A stretch of DNA of 64,000 nt, taken from NCBI GenBank assembly GCA_900473685.1, contig UCNE01000021.1, positions 1-64,000 of the forward strand, given 5' to 3'. Positions within the stretch are counted from its first letter, which is position 1. Each line of letters starts with the position of its first letter. The notes beneath the pieces are model-generated. The model was not told where the DNA came from and made no database searches. It saw only the letters and a program-made list of their open reading frames with translations. The translations under genes were made by a program, and so were the position numbers. Source of the DNA: Hyphomicrobiales bacterium (GTDB lineage: Bacteria > Pseudomonadota > Alphaproteobacteria > Rhizobiales > Rhizobiaceae). Positions 26,487 to 35,251 of this stretch are shown here, piece by piece.

Positions 26487-26680
26487 GTTTGTCTGTCCGT
26501 CTTGTCAGAGAAAACGCGGGCTTGTCCGGGAAAATGCGGGATCGTGCCCAAGAAAAATTCTGCGGCACTTTTAGCGAGATTGCCGGGCCACGCAACCCTT
26601 TCGCACCGAGAATAGCGCGCCTCGTGTTTCTATGAGGCTTCGCGCCGGGTTCGTGTGATCCCGATCAGCATAAAACGCAA

Positions 26681-26708
26681 AACCCGCCGTCCATCATGGC
26701 GGCGGGTT
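26681..26708 (-). terminator. Rho-independent terminator of the BA14K gene
   Basis: AACCCGCCG and CGGCGGGTT pair around a 10-base loop. On the minus strand TTTTGCGTTTT follows, 27 bases after the BA14K stop. Confidence 0.85.
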
Positions 26709-26735
26709 CTGTTGGTTGTGTCGGATAGCTGCTGC

Positions 26736-27185
26736 TTAATTGCACTGACGGCGCGGCCCGTAATTCGGCTGGTATGTGTTGTCGTAAGCCCGGTACGAAC
26801 GATAGCGCGCATAGCAGGATTGAGTATGGGCGTTACCACCCGAATAGCGCGGCTGCGATGCAATGGCACCGCCGATAATCGCACCGGCTGCCAGGCCGCC
26901 GATGATTGCTGCTGCATTGTTATTCCTGTGGCGGCGATAATCGTCCCGATAATAATCGCGGCGATCGTGGTGGCGGTCACGATCCCATCTGCTATGGCGA
27001 TTGCGATCCCAACCATTGCCGCGGTGATCCCGCCGGATAATCTTGCGCCCGCTATGGTCACCAACCTGGACGATATCGGATTGTGCTGGTTGGGCTTTCA
27101 CGGCGGTAACCGGGAAGGCTTGCGCGGGAGCAAAGCTGGTCAGGGCTGTTACGGCCGATATGAAGAGTACTGCAATTTTTCTCAT
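26736..27185 (-). CDS. BA14K family protein
   Basis: A 149-residue exported protein of the BA14K family, named after the immunoreactive 14-kDa protein of Brucella abortus. A signal peptide ([23 protein letters not shown]) is followed by an Arg/Asp/His-rich, Tyr-containing linker ([19 protein letters not shown]). A glycine-rich hydrophobic segment ([18 protein letters not shown]) comes next. The C-terminal family signature is [20 protein letters not shown] followed by PRRQC. The start is ATG 27185, and the longer frame from 27227 is rejected because the signal begins here. Function in the cell envelope is unclear. Confidence 0.9.
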   Translation of the reverse strand: MRKIAVLFISAVTALTSFAPAQAFPVTAVKAQPAQSDIVQVGDHSGRKIIRRDHRGNGWDRNRHSRWDRDRHHDRRDYYRDDYRRHRNNNAAAIIGGLAAGAIIGGAIASQPRYSGGNAHTQSCYARYRSYRAYDNTYQPNYGPRRQCN

Positions 27186-27390
27186 AAGTTCTTCCTTTTT
27201 CAGGAGGCAAACGCCTTCGCCGGTCATTCGTTCCAGTTAGGCGACTTCATTATTTTGTGATCAGTCTACTTGGTATCTTTGCTCGCCAATCGGCTGACGA
27301 AATCCCGAATTGCTTTCAAATGGCATTTGAGTCATTCAATGGACGTGGGTTGACCGAATGCCCGGCACCATACGCCTCATAGGATTGAAG

Positions 27391-28032
27391 ATGGATTTCC
27401 TGCCGAGCCTGCCGACACTTCTGGCTTTCACCGCAGCAACGCTGCTGCTGGCGGCGACGCCGGGTCCTGACATGACGCTGTCGATCAGCCGGGCGCTGAG
27501 CCAGGGCAAGGCGGCAGCCTTCTTCATCGTTGTCGGAACCAGCCTTGGCTGCGTCGTGCATACCCTGCTGGTCGCGTTCGGTATCTCGGCGTTGATCACC
27601 GCATCGCCGACCGCCTTCATGATCTTGAAAACCGGTGGGGCAGCCTATCTGTTCTGGCTGGCGGTGCAGGCGATCCGTTATGGGTCGACGCTGACGGTCA
27701 AGAAGGTCGACGACACCGGTGCATCGGCTCTGGCCAATATTTCAACGGGGCTGTGGGTCAACCTGCTCAACCCAAAGGTCATCATCTTTTTCATGACCTT
27801 CCTGCCGCAGTTCGTCACCGCGCATGATCCGGCCGTGACGCAGAAGCTTTTGTTCCTCGGCTTCTTCTTCATCGTCGCCGCAATGCCGGTCAACGTGCTG
27901 GTCATCCTGACTGCCGACTGGCTGTCAAGCTGGCTGCAGCGCCGCAAGAGCGTCATGCGCGGCATCGACTATACGTTTGCCGGGGTTTTTTCGATCTTTG
28001 CGGTGAAGATCCTGTTCACGCAGACGCGCTGA
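27391..28032 (+). CDS. LysE family exporter
   Basis: The third LysE/RhtB-type exporter of the window, 213 residues. The signature AATPGPDMTLSISRALSQG lies in helix 1, and VNLLNPKVIIFFMTFLPQFV in the middle matches the RhtB subgroup, whose members export homoserine, threonine or lactones. AGGA precedes ATG 27391; the frame from 27358 lacks support. Its stop abuts the stop of the converging ABC ATPase gene with no base between them. Substrate unknown. Confidence 0.88.
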   Translation: MDFLPSLPTLLAFTAATLLLAATPGPDMTLSISRALSQGKAAAFFIVVGTSLGCVVHTLLVAFGISALITASPTAFMILKTGGAAYLFWLAVQAIRYGSTLTVKKVDDTGASALANISTGLWVNLLNPKVIIFFMTFLPQFVTAHDPAVTQKLLFLGFFFIVAAMPVNVLVILTADWLSSWLQRRKSVMRGIDYTFAGVFSIFAVKILFTQTR

Positions 28033-28827
28033 TCAGCCGATCAGCAGCGCGTCATCGTCCAGCGTCTGGCCGCGGATCTTGCGGAACATGGCGATGAGGT
28101 CTTCGACCTGCAACGTCTTGCGGCTGTCGCCGGAGACGTCGAGCACCACTTCGCCCGCATGCAGCATGATGGTTCGGTGACCAAAATCGAGCGCCTGGCG
28201 CATCGAGTGGGTGACCATCAGCGCCGTCAGCTTGCGCTCGGAGACGATCTTCTGGGTGAGGTTCATGATGAACTCGGCCATGCCGGGATCGAGCGCCGCG
28301 GTATGCTCGTCGAGCAGCAGCACTTCGGAGCCCGCAAGCGTTGCCATGACCAGTGAGACCGCTTGGCGCTGGCCGCCCGACAGCAGGTCCATGCGGTCGC
28401 GCATACGGTTTTCGAGGCCGAGGTTCAGCTCGGCGATCCGCTCGCGAAAATGTTCGCGGCGCTTGGGTCCGAGGGCGGGTGCGAGACCGCGGCTTTCGCC
28501 ACGCCGTGCGGCCAGTGCCAGGTTTTCCTCGATCGATAGGGCGCCGCAGCTGCCTGCCAGCGGATCCTGGAAGACACGAGCGACGAGCCCGGCGCGGGCC
28601 GCCGTGCCCTTGCGGGTGACGTCCTGATTGCCGATCATAACCTGTCCGGCCGTCGGAATGACATCGCCGGCCAAGACGCTAAGCACGGTGGATTTGCCGG
28701 CACCATTGGAGCCGATGACGGTGACGAAGGTGCCTTCCTCGACCTTCAGGCTGACGCCGTTCAGCGCCTGCTTCTGCAGCGGCGTTCCCTTGCCGAAGAT
28801 GACCTGGATATCGTCGAGCTTGATCAT
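28033..28827 (-). CDS. ABC transporter ATP-binding protein (COG1101 type)
   Basis: A 264-residue ABC ATPase with Walker A GSNGAGKST (about residues 38-46), the signature LSGGQRQAVSL, Walker B VLLLDEHTAALDP and the switch histidine in THSMRQ. In Walker B the usual EP is EH, as is normal in this COG1101 group. It overlaps the permease gene by four bases (ATGA). Together with the permease (COG4120 type) and the binding protein (COG2984 type) it forms a complete importer of the TrpXYZ-like class, for which tryptophan/tyrosine-like substrates have been proposed. The substrate is inferred only. Confidence 0.9.
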   Translation of the reverse strand: MIKLDDIQVIFGKGTPLQKQALNGVSLKVEEGTFVTVIGSNGAGKSTVLSVLAGDVIPTAGQVMIGNQDVTRKGTAARAGLVARVFQDPLAGSCGALSIEENLALAARRGESRGLAPALGPKRREHFRERIAELNLGLENRMRDRMDLLSGGQRQAVSLVMATLAGSEVLLLDEHTAALDPGMAEFIMNLTQKIVSERKLTALMVTHSMRQALDFGHRTIMLHAGEVVLDVSGDSRKTLQVEDLIAMFRKIRGQTLDDDALLIG

Positions 28828-29702
28828 GCGGCACCTCCGCGGCGCAGGCGGGGAAGAACGAGGGCGAAGGTAACGAGGGCCGCCGTGACCAGATTGAGGT
28901 CGGAGGCCTGCAGGCCGAGCATATCGGTCGAGAGCGCCAGCTGAATGGCGATGCGGTAGAGGATCGAGCCGAGCACGCAGCCGATCAGCGCAATCAGGAT
29001 GCCACGTGCGCCGAGCAGGGTTTCACCGATGATGACGGCGGCAAGGCCGACGACGATGGTGCCGACACCCGAGGTCACGTCGGCAAAGCCGTTTGTCTGG
29101 GCAAACAGCGCGCCGCCAAGCGCCACAAGCGCATTGGAGAGCGCCATGCCGAGATAGATCTGGCGGCTGGTATCGACGCCTTGTGCACGGGCCATGCGCG
29201 CATTGGCGCCGGTTGCCCGCATCGCGAGGCCGGCATCGCTTTCAAGGAAGCGCCAGACGGCGATAACCGCGACGACGACGAGAAGACCAATGAACAGCGG
29301 ACGAACGTAAAAGTCCCGCAGCCCAAGGCCGAAGAAGGGCGATAGCATCGTGTCGGCGTTGATCAGCGCGACGTTCGGCTTGCCCATGACGCGCAGATTG
29401 ACCGAGAACAGCGCGATCATCGTCAGGATCGAGGCCAAAAGATTAAGGATGCGGAAGCGGACGTTGAGGATGGCGGTAACGATGCCGGCGGCGGCCCCTG
29501 CGACCATGGCAACACCCGAGGCGAGCCACGGATTGACGCCGGCGATGATCAGCACCGCGGTCACGGCAGCGCCCAGCGGAAACGAGCCGTCGACGGTCAG
29601 GTCGGGAAAATCGAGCACGCGGAAGGCGAGGAAGACGCCGATGGCGACAAAGGCATAGACGAGCCCAAGCTCGACTGCTCCCCAGAAGGCAATTTGGCTC
29701 AC
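28824..29702 (-). CDS. ABC transporter permease (COG4120 type)
   Basis: A 292-residue inner-membrane permease with eight to ten hydrophobic segments, of the branched-chain-permease-like fold. Typical stretches are GVFLAFRVLDFPDLTVDGSF near the N-terminus and GVGTIVVGLAAVIIGETLLG in the last third, which resembles the EAA-type ATPase contact. Translation starts at a GTG (29702) preceded by GAGGA. The ATPase gene overlaps its end. The binding-protein gene lies 150 bases upstream, with a hairpin in the gap that may reduce read-through. Confidence 0.9.
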   Translation of the reverse strand: MSQIAFWGAVELGLVYAFVAIGVFLAFRVLDFPDLTVDGSFPLGAAVTAVLIIAGVNPWLASGVAMVAGAAAGIVTAILNVRFRILNLLASILTMIALFSVNLRVMGKPNVALINADTMLSPFFGLGLRDFYVRPLFIGLLVVVAVIAVWRFLESDAGLAMRATGANARMARAQGVDTSRQIYLGMALSNALVALGGALFAQTNGFADVTSGVGTIVVGLAAVIIGETLLGARGILIALIGCVLGSILYRIAIQLALSTDMLGLQASDLNLVTAALVTFALVLPRLRRGGAA

Positions 29703-29782
29703 CGCGGTCGGTCCTCTTCTCTTTTCGTCTTCAAACCCATTTCAGCCGCTAGAGCGGCCAAAACCAAGCCCGATTTACAAAT

Positions 29783-29813
29783 GAACCGCCCCCGTATGGA
29801 AGGAGGGCGGCTC
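29783..29813 (-). terminator. Hairpin between binding-protein and permease genes
   Basis: GAACCGCCC (29783-29791) and GGGCGGCTC (29805-29813) form a stem with one mismatch in the gap after the binding-protein gene. No strong T-run follows. Such hairpins often protect the abundant binding-protein mRNA segment or act as partial terminators. Confidence 0.5.
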
Positions 29814-29852
29814 AAAATCAATCAGATTGTGCAAATATAAGGCGGTATGGCC

Positions 29853-30806
29853 TTATTCGATGACGCGGGTGGCGCGGGCGAGAACGCTTTCAGGGAAGGT
29901 GACGCCCATCTTGGCGGCAGAACCCTTGTTGATGACCAGATCGGTACCGGCAGCAACCTTGACGGCGATATCGCCCGGATTTTCACCCTTCAGGATGCGA
30001 ACGACGATGTCGCCGGTCTGCTTGCCAACGTCATGATAGTTGAAGCCGAGAGCGGCAACGGCGCCACGCGAGACGGAATCCGTATCGGCGGTGAACAGCG
30101 GCAGCTTGGCTTCGACGGCCACAGCAACAGCGCCTTCGAGCGCCGAAATGATCGTGTTGTCAGTGGGCACGTAGATGACGTCGGCGCGGCCGACCAGCGC
30201 GCGGGCTGCGCCCTGGACTTCGGCGGACTTGGTGGCGGCGGATTCAACAACCGTGAGGCCAGCCTTTTCGGCTTCGGTCTTCAGGACGGCGAGCAGCGAC
30301 ACGGAGTTTGCTTCACCGGAATTGTAGAGATAGCCGATCGACTTCACGTTTGGCAGGATTTCCTTGATCAGCGCCACGTGCTCGGCAACCGGCGACAGGT
30401 CGGAAAGACCGGTGACGTTGCCGCCCGGCTTGTCCATGCTCTTGATCAGCTGGGCGCCGAGCGGATCGGAGACGGCGGTGAAGACCACCGGGATGTCGCG
30501 GGTCGAGGAGACGACCGCCTGGGCCGACGGGGTCGAGATCGGAACGATGACGTTCGGTGCTTCGCCTGCGAACTGGCGGGCGATCTGGGCTGCCGTTGCC
30601 GGGTTGCCCTGTGCGGATTCATAGAGGAACTTGAGGTTCTCACCTTCCTTGTAGCCGGCAGCAGCCAAGGTTTCCTTGACGCCATCACGCACGGCGTCGA
30701 GCGCCGGATGTTCGACGATGGCGGTAACCGCAACCGTGACATTCTCCGCCCTGGCGGGCAGGGTGAAGGCGACGGTTGCCGCCAAGGCAATGAGAAGTGA
30801 GCGCAT
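29853..30806 (-). CDS. ABC transporter substrate-binding protein (COG2984 type)
   Basis: A 317-residue periplasmic binding protein with signal peptide MRSLLIALAATVAFTLPARA. The mature part has the two-lobe periplasmic-binding fold of the COG2984 (TrpX-like) family: VTAIVEHPALDAVRDGVKET, NPATAAQIARQFAG, PVVFTAVSDPLGAQLI and GVTFPESVLARATRVIE. It is the first gene of a transporter operon with permease and ATPase following. GGAGG precedes the start, and a small perfect hairpin sits just upstream of it. Aromatic amino acids are the substrates reported for some family members, so this is only a hint. Confidence 0.9.
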   Translation of the reverse strand: MRSLLIALAATVAFTLPARAENVTVAVTAIVEHPALDAVRDGVKETLAAAGYKEGENLKFLYESAQGNPATAAQIARQFAGEAPNVIVPISTPSAQAVVSSTRDIPVVFTAVSDPLGAQLIKSMDKPGGNVTGLSDLSPVAEHVALIKEILPNVKSIGYLYNSGEANSVSLLAVLKTEAEKAGLTVVESAATKSAEVQGAARALVGRADVIYVPTDNTIISALEGAVAVAVEAKLPLFTADTDSVSRGAVAALGFNYHDVGKQTGDIVVRILKGENPGDIAVKVAAGTDLVINKGSAAKMGVTFPESVLARATRVIE

Positions 30807-30817
30807 AGATGTCCTCC

Positions 30818-30840
30818 AAGACTGATTTTTAGGCAGTCTT
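30818..30840 (-). promoter_or_regulatory. Hairpin next to the binding-protein ribosome-binding site
   Basis: AAGACTG (30818-30824) pairs perfectly with CAGTCTT (30834-30840). The stem lies directly before GGAGG of the binding-protein gene, so it could modulate translation or be an operator. Confidence 0.4.
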
Positions 30841-30899
30841 AGGAAGGCTCGACACTTAAATCAATCGAATTGCAGACCAGCATCCATCAAATTTGCTGA

Positions 30900-32132
30900 T
30901 CAATCCTCGCCGTGATTGGCGATCATCATCGCTTCAAACGCCATGCGGTCGACCTTGCGCATGCGTTCGGAGTCCGATTTCAGCTGGCCGCAGGCGGCGA
31001 GAATGTCGCGGCCGCGCGGGGTGCGGATCGGCGAGGCATAACCGGCCGCATTGATGAAATCGGCAAATTTCTCGATCTGCTCCCATTTCGAACACTGGTA
31101 GTTCGTGCCCGGCCAGGGATTGAACGGGATGAGATTGATCTTGGCCGGAATGCCTTTCAACAGGCGCACCAGTTCCTTGGCATCTTCCAGCGTATCATTG
31201 ACGCCTTCGAGCATGACATATTCGAAGGTGATGCGGCGGGCGTTCGACAGGCCGGGATATTTCCGGCAGGCATCGAGCAAGTCCTTCAGCGGATACTTCT
31301 TGTTGATCGGCACCAGCATGTCGCGCAGATCGTCCTTCACCGCGTGCAGCGAGATCGCCAGCATGACGCCGATTTCCTCGCCGGTGCGGAAGATTTCCGG
31401 CACGATGCCGGAGGTCGACAGCGTGACGCGGCGCTTTGAGAGCGACAGGCCGTCGCCATCTGTTGCGATCAGCAGTGCCGTCTTGACGTTCTCGAAATTG
31501 TAGAGCGGCTCGCCCATGCCCATCATGACCATGTTGGTGACCTTGCGGCCCTCATTGGGAACGACGGTGCCAACCGGCGTGTCGCGGTCGGGGAAGTCGC
31601 CCAGGCGGTCACGGGCCAACAGCAGCTGCGAGAGAATTTCCTCTGCCGTCAGGTTGCGCACCAGCTTCTGGGTGCCGGTATGACAGAAGGAACAGGTGAG
31701 CGTGCAGCCGACCTGGCTGGAAACGCAGAGCGTGCCGCGGCCTTCCTCGGGAATATAGACGGTTTCGATTTCGACGGGACGGCCAGCACCCCGCGGCGGG
31801 AAGCGCAGCAACCACTTGCGGGTACCGTCGGTAGAAATCTGTTCTTCGACGATTTCCGGGCGGGCGATGGTGAAATGCTTCTTCAGCAGTTCGCGCATGT
31901 CCTTCGACACGTTGGTCATATGGTCGAAATCGGAAACGCCACGCACGTAGAGCCAGTTCCAAAGCTGGCTGGAGCGCATCTTGACCTGTTTGGCCGGAAC
32001 GCCGACTTCGGCCAGCGCTTTGCCCATGTCTTCGCGCGAAAGGCCGATCAGTGTCGGCTTTTCTGTCATCACGGCTGGGCGGAGGGGTGCCTTGACAGGA
32101 CGGTCCAGATCGAGTGCTTCAGTCGCGGCCAT
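30900..32132 (-). CDS. rlmN: 23S rRNA A2503 / tRNA A37 C2-methyltransferase
   Basis: RlmN is a radical-SAM enzyme that methylates C2 of A2503 in 23S rRNA and A37 in some tRNAs. The 410-residue protein carries the cluster motif in [19 protein letters not shown] (CxxxCxxC), the GMGEPL motif, and the conserved C-terminal cysteine in ILAACGQL that forms the protein-RNA intermediate. ATG 32132 (MAATEALDL) is chosen; ATG 32141 is three codons earlier, and the frame runs open to 32282 without protein-like sequence. It is monocistronic. The identification is secure. Confidence 0.96.
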   Translation of the reverse strand: MAATEALDLDRPVKAPLRPAVMTEKPTLIGLSREDMGKALAEVGVPAKQVKMRSSQLWNWLYVRGVSDFDHMTNVSKDMRELLKKHFTIARPEIVEEQISTDGTRKWLLRFPPRGAGRPVEIETVYIPEEGRGTLCVSSQVGCTLTCSFCHTGTQKLVRNLTAEEILSQLLLARDRLGDFPDRDTPVGTVVPNEGRKVTNMVMMGMGEPLYNFENVKTALLIATDGDGLSLSKRRVTLSTSGIVPEIFRTGEEIGVMLAISLHAVKDDLRDMLVPINKKYPLKDLLDACRKYPGLSNARRITFEYVMLEGVNDTLEDAKELVRLLKGIPAKINLIPFNPWPGTNYQCSKWEQIEKFADFINAAGYASPIRTPRGRDILAACGQLKSDSERMRKVDRMAFEAMMIANHGED

Positions 32133-32350
32133 TCTCGCCATTTCCCATGTTTGCGATACGCAAGGCCCGTTCAAGCGCTTTTGCCTGCAACCGGTTGCGT
32201 CAATGCTGAGATCAGAGTTCGTTTGCCGCGCATCGGGAACGTCAACGATCCGCGCAGCTATCGTTGAGCGGGCCTTTAGCACGGTTTTCGCCCGGCGTCA
32301 CCCTCCAGCGCATCACGGCAGATCTGCAAAAGACCGGGGGCTCTAACGCC

Positions 32351-32375
32351 AGAAGGCCGGACAAGCCGGCCTTCT
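32351..32375. terminator. Perfect hairpin between ialB-like gene and rlmN
   Basis: AGAAGGCCGG and CCGGCCTTCT form a 10-bp perfect stem with a 5-base loop, 27 bases after the IalB-like stop on the minus strand. It has no T-run, so termination is likely but not certain. Confidence 0.55.
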
Positions 32376-32401
32376 GCAACAACATAGATATCAATCTGCG
32401 C

Positions 32402-32905
32402 TTATTTGCAGTTTTCGATCTGCTTCAGCGCGGCCGAAATGCCCGAGAGCGAGTAGGAATAGGCTGTCGGCGTGCCCTTGCGGGATTTTGCGGCGACGGA
32501 CATCGCCTTGCCGGTCTTCATCGCGGCCACCAGTGCCGGCTCTTCAGCGGCATTCTCCACCCAGGCAGAGTTGCCCTTGGTGAACATGGTGAAGTTCTTG
32601 GCATCGATGGTGACGGTGACCTTGGAGGTTTCCTGCAGCGGATAGCCCATCATCGCCTGCGGTTCATAGGAGATATTCTGGCCTGGGCGCTGGGACACGA
32701 GGAAAAACACATCGCCGTGATCGACATTGGCCGGGCTCTTTTCCTTCGGGACCGAAAGCACATAGCAGACCTTGCCGGCGCCAGCCTGATAGGAATAGGC
32801 GCCCCAGGCATTGAACTGCTGAATGCGGGTCGGCGACTGAGCCGAAGCAACGCCGGCGGTTGCCAGCACGAGTGCGATTGCGAGGTTGAGCTTTCTTACA
32901 AACAT
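32402..32905 (-). CDS. Invasion-associated locus B (IalB) family protein
   Basis: A 167-residue exported protein of the IalB family, first described in Bartonella, where IalB aids erythrocyte invasion; free-living rhizobia carry homologs of unknown role. A signal peptide (MFVRKLNLAIALVLATAGVASA) precedes the mature domain with NAWGAYSYQAGAGKVCYVLS, GDVFFLVSQRPGQ and YPLQETSKVTVTIDAKNFTM. A lone C-terminal cysteine (ENCK) may pair with the one in KVCYVL. AGGA precedes ATG 32905; the frame from 32968 is rejected. It is monocistronic. Confidence 0.88.
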   Translation of the reverse strand: MFVRKLNLAIALVLATAGVASAQSPTRIQQFNAWGAYSYQAGAGKVCYVLSVPKEKSPANVDHGDVFFLVSQRPGQNISYEPQAMMGYPLQETSKVTVTIDAKNFTMFTKGNSAWVENAAEEPALVAAMKTGKAMSVAAKSRKGTPTAYSYSLSGISAALKQIENCK

Positions 32906-33343
32906 CTTGTCCTGCCGGTTTCTTGCTGCCAAAGCCCGATCAGCATCAGCCGGGCCACGCATGGTCATGATTTAATTGATTTTGACTTAATTCAGGTTAC
33001 CAAACCGTCAACATTCGCCGAATTCGCTGCCTTCCCGCTTTAATACGGAACAGGATACGACGCAAACCAGGCGTAAGTTTCAGGTTTGCTGTCAAGCGCC
33101 CGAACTCTGCAAGCCTGCTTCGATCCATGGTGTGCGAAAACCCGGAGAACGGTTGCGGCGGGAAAATGCCGAATTCCGTCTGCCTTGCACGTTTCATCTG
33201 CCAGGCAATTGCCCGATCAGCCGACGCGTGCCCAGCGTTCGTTTTATGTCACAAAGAATCAGGCAAGAGTTTGACCTTTGACAAAAGCGCTATACCTGTT
33301 GTGAAATACTCCGGAAATTGGGCGGGAGGCGATCAAAAGCGGA
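32906..33343. other. Intergenic region between IalB-like gene and ECF sigma gene
   Basis: These 438 bases divide two divergent genes. Short open frames exist, but none has a ribosome-binding site or recognisable content. It must contain both promoters. A TTGACA lies at 33278-33283, upstream of the sigma gene. No repeat of the palindromic families is seen here. Confidence 0.5.
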
Positions 33344-33916
33344 ATGAATGTTGAGGTCAGACAGCATTTCGCCGCCCTTGCCGTGGCCGTCGCACGCGAT
33401 CGTGACCAGGCCGCCTTTTCGGAACTCTTCGACTTTTTCGCACCACGGCTGAAATCGTTTCTGATGCGGCAGAACGCCGGCGTCACGGAGGCGGAAGAGG
33501 TCGTGCAGGAGGTGATGGTCATTCTCTGGCAGCGGGCGCATCTCTACGACCCCCAAAGATCCTCGCTTTCGACATGGCTGTTCCGTATTGCCCGCAATCG
33601 CCGCATTGATGCAGCCCGCAGACAACGCAACGGGACGCTCGATGCGCATGAGCCCCTGCTCTTGCCGGTTGCACCAATGGCGCCGGATGACCAGATTGAA
33701 AACGAGGATCGCGAGCAGATCGTCCGGATCGCGCTAACGCAACTGCCCGTCGAGCAGGTCGCGCTGATCAAGATGGCGTTTTTCTTCGGCCAGTCGCACT
33801 CGGAGATTTCCGCAGCCACCGGCCTGCCGCTCGGAACGGTCAAATCCCGCATCCGCCTGGCCTTCGGCAAATTGCGCACGCTGCTCGAAGCGGGCGGCGT
33901 CGATAGCGCGTATTGA
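33344..33916 (+). CDS. ECF-type RNA polymerase sigma factor
   Basis: A 190-residue extracytoplasmic-function sigma factor. Region 2 is seen as AAFSELFDFFAPRLKSFLMR, the VVQEVMVILWQRAHLYDP stretch with the -10 contact surface, and STWLFRIARNRRIDAARR. Region 4 is seen as LPVEQVALIKMAFFFGQSHS followed by EISAATGLPLGTVKSRIRLAFGKLR, the -35 recognition helix-turn-helix. Its RpoE/ChrR-like (ECF11-like) look is an impression. Unusually, no anti-sigma gene is adjacent: the next gene is DUF1232 on the other strand, 12 bases away. How it is held inactive is therefore unknown. Confidence 0.93.
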   Translation: MNVEVRQHFAALAVAVARDRDQAAFSELFDFFAPRLKSFLMRQNAGVTEAEEVVQEVMVILWQRAHLYDPQRSSLSTWLFRIARNRRIDAARRQRNGTLDAHEPLLLPVAPMAPDDQIENEDREQIVRIALTQLPVEQVALIKMAFFFGQSHSEISAATGLPLGTVKSRIRLAFGKLRTLLEAGGVDSAY

Positions 33917-33928
33917 CGGGATGCCCGA

Positions 33929-34306
33929 TCAGTCGGGGAGCTTGTCCTGCAGGGCCTCGTCGGCCTTGATGTAGTGCTTTTCCTTGATCTGGCCGCTGAT
34001 CGCCGCAAAGGCGGCGGTCAAAACGGCGATATCGTCGGAAAAGCCGACCATGGCCAGAACGTCGGGGATGAGATCGAACGGCATGACGAAATAGGCGAGC
34101 GCACCGAGCAGGATGCCGCGCGTGCGCAGCGGCGTCGCCGGATCCATGGCGCAGTAATAAGCGGCAACGACGTCGCGGCTGAAGGGGATCTGCCGCATCG
34201 CCCGTTTCAGGGTCGGCCAGAACCGGCGCTCGACCTTGCGGGCCTTTGCTTCCTGCTCGCTTTCCTCGCCGGGCAGCAATATCTCGCCGATCTTGATGTC
34301 ATCCAT
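33929..34306 (-). CDS. YkvA family (DUF1232) membrane-associated protein
   Basis: A 125-residue protein with the DUF1232/YkvA domain: VVAAYYCAMDPATPLRTRGI, then LLGALAYFVMPFDLIPDVLA and GFSDDIAVL. The PxDLIPD motif is the family hallmark, and the domain holds one or two hydrophobic helices. The N-terminal part is charged and probably cytosolic. The start is ATG 34306, with AGG close by and a GGGA further up; ATG 34324 is also possible. No function is known for the family. It converges with the ECF sigma gene. Confidence 0.86.
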   Translation of the reverse strand: MDDIKIGEILLPGEESEQEAKARKVERRFWPTLKRAMRQIPFSRDVVAAYYCAMDPATPLRTRGILLGALAYFVMPFDLIPDVLAMVGFSDDIAVLTAAFAAISGQIKEKHYIKADEALQDKLPD

Positions 34307-34358
34307 CCTGTGTGTCCCATCCATCATGGAAAATCATATGGTGAGCATGGACGGGATT

Positions 34359-34685
34359 TCAAATGTGCTGTTTCAAATGATCCGGCATACGGCCGGCCGC
34401 CGCCCGGTCCATCTTCGCTGCAAGCTTGAAATCGAGCTCTGTCAGCCCTTGCGAATCGTGGGTGGTGAGCGTCACGTCCACCTTGTTGTAGACATTGAAC
34501 CATTCGGGGTGGTGATTGAGTTTCTCGGCCGAAATCGCGCTTTCGGTCATGAAGCCGAAGGCTTCGACGAAGCTCTTGAAACGGAAGGCTTTCCAGATCG
34601 ACAGGCCGTCCTCGGCAAGCACCCAGCCCTCCATCTTAGAAAGGTTCTCGGCGATGGTTTCCTTATCGAGCTTTTCCTGTTTCAT
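34359..34685 (-). CDS. phhB: Pterin-4a-carbinolamine dehydratase
   Basis: A 108-residue PCD/DCoH protein that recycles the carbinolamine form of tetrahydropterin made by aromatic amino-acid hydroxylases. The family signature is [20 protein letters not shown], with the paired histidines of the active site, and a third in [13 protein letters not shown]. Size is typical. No phenylalanine hydroxylase gene is nearby, so its role may be in molybdopterin or general pterin recycling. It is followed on the same strand by DUF1232 after about 50 bases. Confidence 0.92.
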   Translation of the reverse strand: MKQEKLDKETIAENLSKMEGWVLAEDGLSIWKAFRFKSFVEAFGFMTESAISAEKLNHHPEWFNVYNKVDVTLTTHDSQGLTELDFKLAAKMDRAAAGRMPDHLKQHI

Positions 34686-34789
34686 GGCACAATTCCCTTC
34701 GGTTCTTTTGACAGCGGTATCCGATAATCCGGTTTCACAACGCGGCAGCCGCGGATAGGTTCAACCTTTTCCTCAAGCCGTTGGATAGC

Positions 34790-35251
34790 ATGAAACCTGT
34801 TAGAATTCTTTTCGTCTGTCTCGGCAATATCTGCCGTTCACCCCTGGCCGAGGGCATTTTGCGGCATGTGGCGGATGATCGTCCCGTGGGGATCGATTCG
34901 GCCGGAACCGGCGGCTGGCATATCGGCGACCCGCCGGACCGCCGCTCGATCGCGGTTGCGCGGACGCATGGCATCGATATCGGCCGTCAGCGTTGCCGGA
35001 AGGTCCATGCCGACGATTTCGAGGCGTTCGATCTGATCTTTGCGATGGACGCCAGCAATCTTGCCAATTTGCGGGCAATGGCGCCGCTGGAGGCGCAGCA
35101 CAAGCTGCACCTGTTTCTCGACTATGCGTCGGGTATCCTCAGCGATGTTCCCGACCCCTACTACGAGGGGCCGGAAGGGTTCGAGGCCGTCTACAACATG
35201 CTCTTCGAGGGATGCACATTGCTGATTGGCAGGCTCGAAGAGCGCTCATAG
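34790..35251 (+). CDS. Low molecular weight protein-tyrosine phosphatase
   Basis: A 153-residue LMW-PTP. The P-loop VCLGNICRS gives the nucleophile Cys10 and Arg16, and the general acid lies in DVPDPYYEG (DP loop). In many bacteria such enzymes dephosphorylate BY-kinases of exopolysaccharide synthesis (Wzb/Etp type), but no polysaccharide genes are adjacent. ATG 34790 is used; a TTG at 34781 is in frame. Its last 61 bases overlap the converging thpR gene, so the two C-termini are encoded on opposite strands of the same DNA. Confidence 0.92.
   Translation: MKPVRILFVCLGNICRSPLAEGILRHVADDRPVGIDSAGTGGWHIGDPPDRRSIAVARTHGIDIGRQRCRKVHADDFEAFDLIFAMDASNLANLRAMAPLEAQHKLHLFLDYASGILSDVPDPYYEGPEGFEAVYNMLFEGCTLLIGRLEERS

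Noticed and set aside
1487-28032. LysE-type genes (1487, 22268, 27391) as a tandem amplification
   Set aside because: They are far apart, on different strands and clearly diverged in sequence, so they are ordinary members of a large rhizobial family.
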